Shown one piece after another: positions 59,554-64,000 of a stretch of DNA of 64,000 bases. A program made the position numbers and the translations under genes. This stretch comes from Amaranthus tricolor. Its lineage: Eukaryota; Streptophyta; Magnoliopsida; Caryophyllales; Amaranthaceae. Each line of letters begins with the position of its first letter. The stretch's first letter is position 1. The notes beneath the pieces were generated by a model, which was not told the DNA's origin, ran no database searches, and worked only from the letters and a program-made list of their open reading frames with translations. The DNA lies in NCBI RefSeq assembly GCF_026212465.1, contig NC_080055.1, forward strand, positions 16,173,214 through 16,237,213, written 5' to 3'.

Positions 59554-60743
59554 TGTTGGCTCTTAAGGTTTTGATGATGACTTCACTTTTAAAGTAAACA
59601 AACATATTTTAGAGATTGTTTTGTAGGTATATATCCAATTTTGTTGAAGTCGTTGATGAAGCCTAGGACTTGATTCGTGGACGTTGTACATGTCTTAAAA
59701 GATCCAAGAAGTTAGATAAGTGTTATAATGTTGAAAGTAGATGTACAGTCTACTGTTCCCAAAATGAACAATCTAACAGAAGTTGAAGCTGGAGACAGTA
59801 CGCTGTTCCTACGTAGCAGGTCTGGAGAAAAACATCGACTGGAAAATTGCAGTTATTTTATTATTCTGTTTTTAGTTGATGTAAACGGTTAAAACTTAAA
59901 TTAGTTGCTTAAATTAATTAGTAAGTTAATTTGCTAAACTATTTTTAGATTATCTAAAAATAGTCTAAAGACTTATTCTTTCTTTAGATGAGATCTCCTA
60001 TTATTTAGGATCTTGTGTTTTTAATTCCTATGCTATTTTTAGCTTGAGGAAACCGTTTTTCTCTTTGAGCAAATAACAGCCGGACATTTATTTCTTGGCA
60101 ACTCCACTATCTTTTTCTTTTGAGAACGTGGAGGATAGTGGGAGGTGTGGCTAAGGTAACTACTGACTGTTCCCACTATAAATAGGAGGAACTTTGCTCA
60201 AACAGAGAAAATCCAAGAGTGTCCATTAAGGGAGATCATTTAAGAAAAATATTTTCTGTTTTTAAATGCCAATTAATTTATTATATTTTTCTTAAAGCAA
60301 TTATTTAATTTTTATCCTCTTGAGAATTGGCCTTGTAAGGGTTATTGAGTGTTTTGTTGTAATTAGACTTATGAGAAGTCTAAGGGAATAGAGAAGAAAA
60401 GCGTAAGAAGAGAAAGAAAAGGAGAAAGTAGAGAAAGAGAATTAGGCCTAGAGTAGAGAAGCTTCAAGTGAAGCAAACTGTTTTATGTAATTGTAATTGA
60501 TTGCCTAAAACATAGTGAGAATTTTGAAATCCCGGGGGGTCGTGGTTTTCCTTCTTATTAGGCCAAGAAGATTTCCACGTAAAATCTTTGTCTCCTTTTT
60601 ATCTTTTGCTTTTTAAGTTTAAGCTTTATTTTGTTTGTTAAAATTCCACAAATTAGAAGAAAAACGTAGTAAAGCTTGATACACAACAATTCACCCCTCC
60701 CCCCCCCTCTTGTTGCATTCGACCATCTCTGTGTATTTCAACA
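59554..60743 (+). repeat. 3' LTR of the plus-strand copia element
   Basis: Same start and end as the 5' LTR, nearly identical throughout. The sequence directly after it, ATTAG, is the right target duplication and also overlaps the left duplication of the adjacent Mutator-type element. Confidence 0.94.
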
Positions 60744-60753
60744 ATTAGTATTA

Positions 60754-61810
60754 GAGTAATTTGCGAATTACAACCTTCAAGTTTAGGGCTTTTGCGAATT
60801 ATAGCGTCAAAGTTTAATTTTTGCGAATTATAGCCACCAAAGTATCAAAGTCTACACATTCAAGCCAAGTGATTGTTGACCAGCTTAAATGACCATTGAC
60901 CATTACTAATCATCTTTGACTTTCCTAATTACCAATAGTACCCTTGTGTTTTATCACTTTAACGTTGATTTTACCCATCATAACTATATTTTTTCAAAAA
61001 ACGGACATTGCAATTATTCTTATGGCGTAACTCTTTCAAAAAATCCCGTCGAAACAAGTACTATTTCGGCTATTTTTCAGCACGTAGACCGAAAAAGATA
61101 TTTAACGTCGTTTTTTCCTATTGTAACGATATTTTTTCAAAAAACGAACTTCGCATCTATCCTTATGGGTAACTCTTTCGAAAATCCAGTTGAAACAAAT
61201 ACTTATTCGCCTATTTTACAGCACGTAGACCGAAAAAGATATTTAACGTCGTTTTTACCCATCGTAATGATATTTTTTCAAAAAACGGACGCCGCGATTA
61301 CCTTTATTGAGTAACACTTTGAAAATCCAGTCGAAATAAGTACTTATTTGTCTATTTTTCGGCACGTAGACCGAAAAAAATATTTAACGTCGTTTCGAAA
61401 AAATATTGTTAAGATGGGTAAAAATGTTCTTAAATATCTTTTTCGGTCTACGTGTCAATATATAAACGAATAAGTACTTGTTTCGACTGGATTTTTGAAA
61501 GAGTTACCCCATGAGGATAATCGCGACGTCTGTTTTTTGAAAAAAAATCGTTATGATGTGTGAAAACAACGTCAAAATGCTAAAACGCACGGATACCATT
61601 GGTAATTAAGAAAGTCAAAGGTGATTAGGGATGGTCAACAAAAGTCAAAGGTAATTAGTAATAGTCAACGACCATTTAGGCTGGTTAACGATCACTTGAC
61701 TTGAATAGTGTAGACTTTAATATTTTGGTGGTTATTAATCACAGTAAACAAACTTTGAGGCTTAGTTCGCTAAAACTCTAAATTTGAAGGCTGTAATTTA
61801 CGAATTACTC
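60754..61810. mobile_element. Mutator-type MITE with long inverted ends
   Basis: The left terminus GAGTAATTTGCGAATTACAA and inverted right terminus GAGTAATTCGTAAATTACAG begin inverted repeats extending roughly 150-200 bp ('caaagtctacac', 'gtcaacgaccatt', 'aaagtcaaagg'). Nine-base flanks TTAGTATTA at 60745-60753 and 61811-61819 are identical, as expected for Mutator-like elements. The interior holds three diverged direct units of about 120-140 bp with 'cacgtagaccgaaaaagatatttaacgtcg', followed by an inverted partial unit. The frame at 60916-61314 runs through these repeats and is not taken as a gene. Confidence 0.85.
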
Positions 61811-61819
61811 TTAGTATTA

Positions 61820-61963
61820 CTATATAAATATTACAAGTAATTTGGAATAAAATAAAAGAAGTACCACTTGAATGATTCAACCTTTTAAATTACATAAATT
61901 TTTGTGATGGACCGTTTCTTCAAAAGACGCATTAGATATATAAGCTAAATAGCCTAATTAATA
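61820..61963. other. Short non-coding stretch
   Basis: Nothing recognisable. Confidence 0.4.
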
Positions 61964-62219
61964 CTCCCTCCTATTCAGCTGAACTGTCCCATTTGACTTT
62001 TCACACTTGCCGAGGCAACATTTTAACTCTTAATATCTCAAATTATGCTTAATTAAAAATTATAAAAAGTTGATATTAATAATCCTTGTATTGAGACGAA
62101 TCAAACAAGATCCCATATGACTATGTTTTAACTTATAGATTAAGAGTAAAATACAAATTAAGAGTGATAAGTGAATAGTGCCAAAAAAAAATGGGACAAT
62201 TCAGCTGAATAGGAGGTAG
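61964..62219. mobile_element. Stowaway-type MITE
   Basis: Ends CTCCCTCCTATTCAGCTGAA and the inverse of CTACCTCCTATTCAGCTGAA, TA at 61962-61963 and 62220-62221. 256 bp, non-coding. Confidence 0.9.
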
Positions 62220-62221
62220 TA

Positions 62222-62642
62222 TAAATTAAAAAAAAGACTGTTTGAGAAACGATGCCCCACAAAAAGAGGAGCTGTTTAAATTAAGGGTGTGGCATTCTTT
62301 TCGTAAAGCTTTCATTTTTCAAAATTCCGCCAAACCAACCAACAGAACAAGTCCAACACCTAAACAGAGGCGAAAATTACGCTTTTTTTTTTCTCTTCCT
62401 CGTTAAGTTCTCGCAAATTCAGAGTAGCTGTTGAAATTTGCTTGTTGTCTATGTTGCCTGTACTTTTCATTTTTAAATTTTATTGGTCTAACCATTGATT
62501 GCCATGAAGTATCTGTGTGAATTTTGGGGCCGAAAAGTGTTGCTAATTAGACCGAAAAGAAAAGCTCCCATTCTGAAATGTAAACTGTGGCCCTTAGACC
62601 ATCATCTAGTTAGTCTTTTCTTTCATGAATTGCTTAACTTTG
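62222..62642 (+). other. Possible truncated gene start before the terminal LTR element
   Basis: A pyrimidine-rich leader-like stretch (about 62370-62410) precedes a frame with Met at 62495 or 62504 (MKYLCEFWGRKVLLIRPKRK). The frame runs straight into the LTR at 62643 and has no recognised domain. It may be a chance ORF or the broken 5' end of a gene. CTTTG at 62638-62642 would be the left target duplication of the LTR element. Confidence 0.25.
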
Positions 62643-63567
62643 TGATGCAAATGCATCAAGTGTTAGGTTGCTGGCCAAAGATGTGTTCCAAGGATTGAAG
62701 TATAAACCCAAGATCATGTTTTGGGAACAAGGAAGCCAAGGCAGCAACAGGAAACAGCATCACGCACAGGAAGATGGGAACAGACAGCAGAACCCAAGCT
62801 AATGGGAACAGTCAGCAGAACCCAAACTGCAGAGCAAACTAGCGACCAGGCCACCTTGCACGACACGTGGGGACCAAACCTATGCATCCATGACCTGGAC
62901 TAAAGTGGAAATGGAATCTCGGTACTTGGATCTAGCCATCAACGGCCTAGGACCATGCTAAAGATCCACGTGGAGTCCTAAAAGATGAGCTAAAGGAAGG
63001 CTGCTCGATAGTTTTGAAGATCAGAATTTTGGCTAAGTGTTGGCTGCTGTTTTACATTCTGTTTTGTTAGCTAATTCCACGTGTATTAAGCAAGTCATTT
63101 GTAACGGCTAGTTTTAGATTCAAAGCCTATATATACGTAGGCTCTCATGTAATAATGGAAGTTCAACATTCATGTATGTTTTCATTTGATTAATCAAAGT
63201 AGAGAGGTATTTCAGAAAATTGATTTCTGTTTTCTTCTTCGAAGTTGGAGGCAACTTCATCAAAGGTATACGGAGTGTCCTTTGATCCTTAGAGCGTTAA
63301 GAGTTGCGGAGCAGCCTTGATACTTTAAGGAAACCTCGAGTGCAAGGTCTGGAAGGCTTTGTACATATCAGTTTAGAGTCGATCATAGAGGAGGGTCACA
63401 GGTGATCAACATCAGAAAATCAAGAACGGAGTTCTTGGTGCTGTTTGTGGTTGTTTCGTGTTCTTTTCATGATCATTTCGTAGTATTGTTTGTAGTAATC
63501 ATTAAAGCTTCCGCGCAACATTCATCCTTGCATAACCAAGGCCCTAATCAGCCCCGGTTACGCATCA
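62643..63567 (+). repeat. 5' LTR of an LTR retrotransposon running off the window
   Basis: It starts TGATGCAAATG and ends CGCATCA, a 6-bp inverted pair at its ends, and is followed after three bases by a primer site. It includes 'cctatatatacg' (63127-63138), a TATA candidate, and two 28-base units with 'atgggaacag.cagcagaaccca'. The family matches the solo LTR at 6434-7044. Confidence 0.88.
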
Positions 63568-63570
63568 AAT

Positions 63571-63582
63571 TGGTATCAGAGC
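63571..63582 (+). other. Primer binding site of the terminal LTR element
   Basis: TGGTATCAGAGC starts three bases after the LTR end, the initiator methionine tRNA-type site. Confidence 0.9.
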
Positions 63583-64000
63583 ACGGTTCACGAAGGGGAC
63601 AAGGTACGCACAGAAGAACCGTTTTTCAGATTCTGTCAGTTTTTGGGGTTTGAAACGTGATTGATTTGGAGGACCGTTTGATGTTATTTTTCAAAACTGT
63701 TTTTGAACCATATTCTTCATTGATTTGGTGAACTTTGGGCGTTGGAATTAATGGATTTGGTGGAGTAACGAAGGAGATATGCATTATTCTTCACAGACTG
63801 CGCACAATTGATCAGTTCTGTGCATTGTGGTAAGTTGTCTTCGAAAACCTACCAAGATTCTTTCCTTTGGCCTTAATTTTCCATCACATTATCAATTAAC
63901 ATCCTATATTCATCAAACCACATCGTGTGTGCATTTTTTCTTACGTTTCATAGGCTTCTTGATTGACCCATTTCAGTGTTGTTTTGAGAAAGTACAGGGG
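63583..64000 (+). mobile_element. Untranslated leader of the terminal LTR element (partial)
   Basis: No gag start is recognisable in the 418 bases before the window ends, so superfamily cannot be decided from coding content. The leader is GT-rich on the plus strand. Confidence 0.6.

Larger units (their letters stand above)
50270..60743 (+). mobile_element. SIRE-like Ty1/copia LTR retrotransposon, plus strand
   Basis: Two LTRs (50270-51458 and 59554-60743) are flanked by the perfect duplication ATTAG at 50265-50269 and 60744-60748. Order: primer site, gag, protease, integrase, reverse transcriptase/RNase H, env-like ORF, polypurine tract. It is the same family as 7903-18383 in opposite orientation. 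Lesions: gag frameshift near 51963, TAA at 52934-52936, a TAA at 54794-54796, a TGA near 55010, a one-base deletion near 55108 and another near 58338 in the env-like ORF. It is therefore non-functional as a protein source. Confidence 0.95.

Noticed and set aside
60916..61314. 132-codon ORF
   Set aside because: It runs through the minirepeats inside the Mutator-type MITE; its protein is internally repetitive for that reason and matches no family I know.

Overview
This is a 64-kb stretch of AT-rich, repeat-dominated plant nuclear DNA. The evidence is canonical GT-AG introns, Ty1/copia and Ty3/gypsy LTR retrotransposons with plant-type primer sites (TGGTATCAGA), CACTA, Mutator, hAT, PIF/Harbinger and Stowaway DNA elements, and FAR1-type SWIM domains. 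The repeat types fit a dicot. Caryophyllales would suit them, but that is a guess. No rRNA, tRNA or CRISPR array was seen. No bacterial-style operon or clearly new biological system was found.

Layout. 1-4155: intergenic DNA with MITE relics and the 3' part of a long gypsy-type LTR. 4156-22439: one complete CACTA element bounded by CACTAGTGGAAAAAA inverted repeats and a TGT target duplication. It carries a degraded, many-exon minus-strand gene joining a Transposase_24-type protein to a Ulp1/C48 protease-like C-terminus, an 870-bp TA microsatellite, a 169-bp tandem array split by a solo LTR, an old copia integrase relic, and a nested 10.5-kb SIRE-like copia element (7903-18383, minus strand). 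22440-30300: a Stowaway MITE, a 3.75-kb probable solo LTR containing a 56-bp/225-bp higher-order tandem repeat, nested hAT MITEs and a dispersed repeat.

30300-34850 holds the one convincing host gene: four small exons encoding a conserved-looking 79-residue membrane protein, with a 3.6-kb third intron full of repeats. 35307-49800 is a graveyard: a Harbinger-type Myb/SANT gene, a truncated gypsy gag-pol, a non-autonomous hAT, a FAR1/MULE pseudogene, copia integrase and gypsy gag/protease remnants, and a solo LTR. 50270-60743 is a second SIRE-like copia element on the plus strand with an ATTAG duplication. It sits on the target duplication of a 1-kb Mutator-type MITE (60754-61810). A Stowaway MITE and the 5' LTR plus primer site of another LTR element, cut off by the window end, finish the window.

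Most coding content is transposon-derived and carries nonsense or frameshift lesions. The two SIRE-like copies preserve gag, protease, integrase, reverse transcriptase/RNase H and an extra 3' env-like ORF, and comparing them locates most of each other's lesions. Boundaries backed by target duplications (CACTA, both copia elements, two hAT-type elements, the Mutator MITE) are the firmest statements here. Family names below superfamily level are recognition from memory and were not checked by search.
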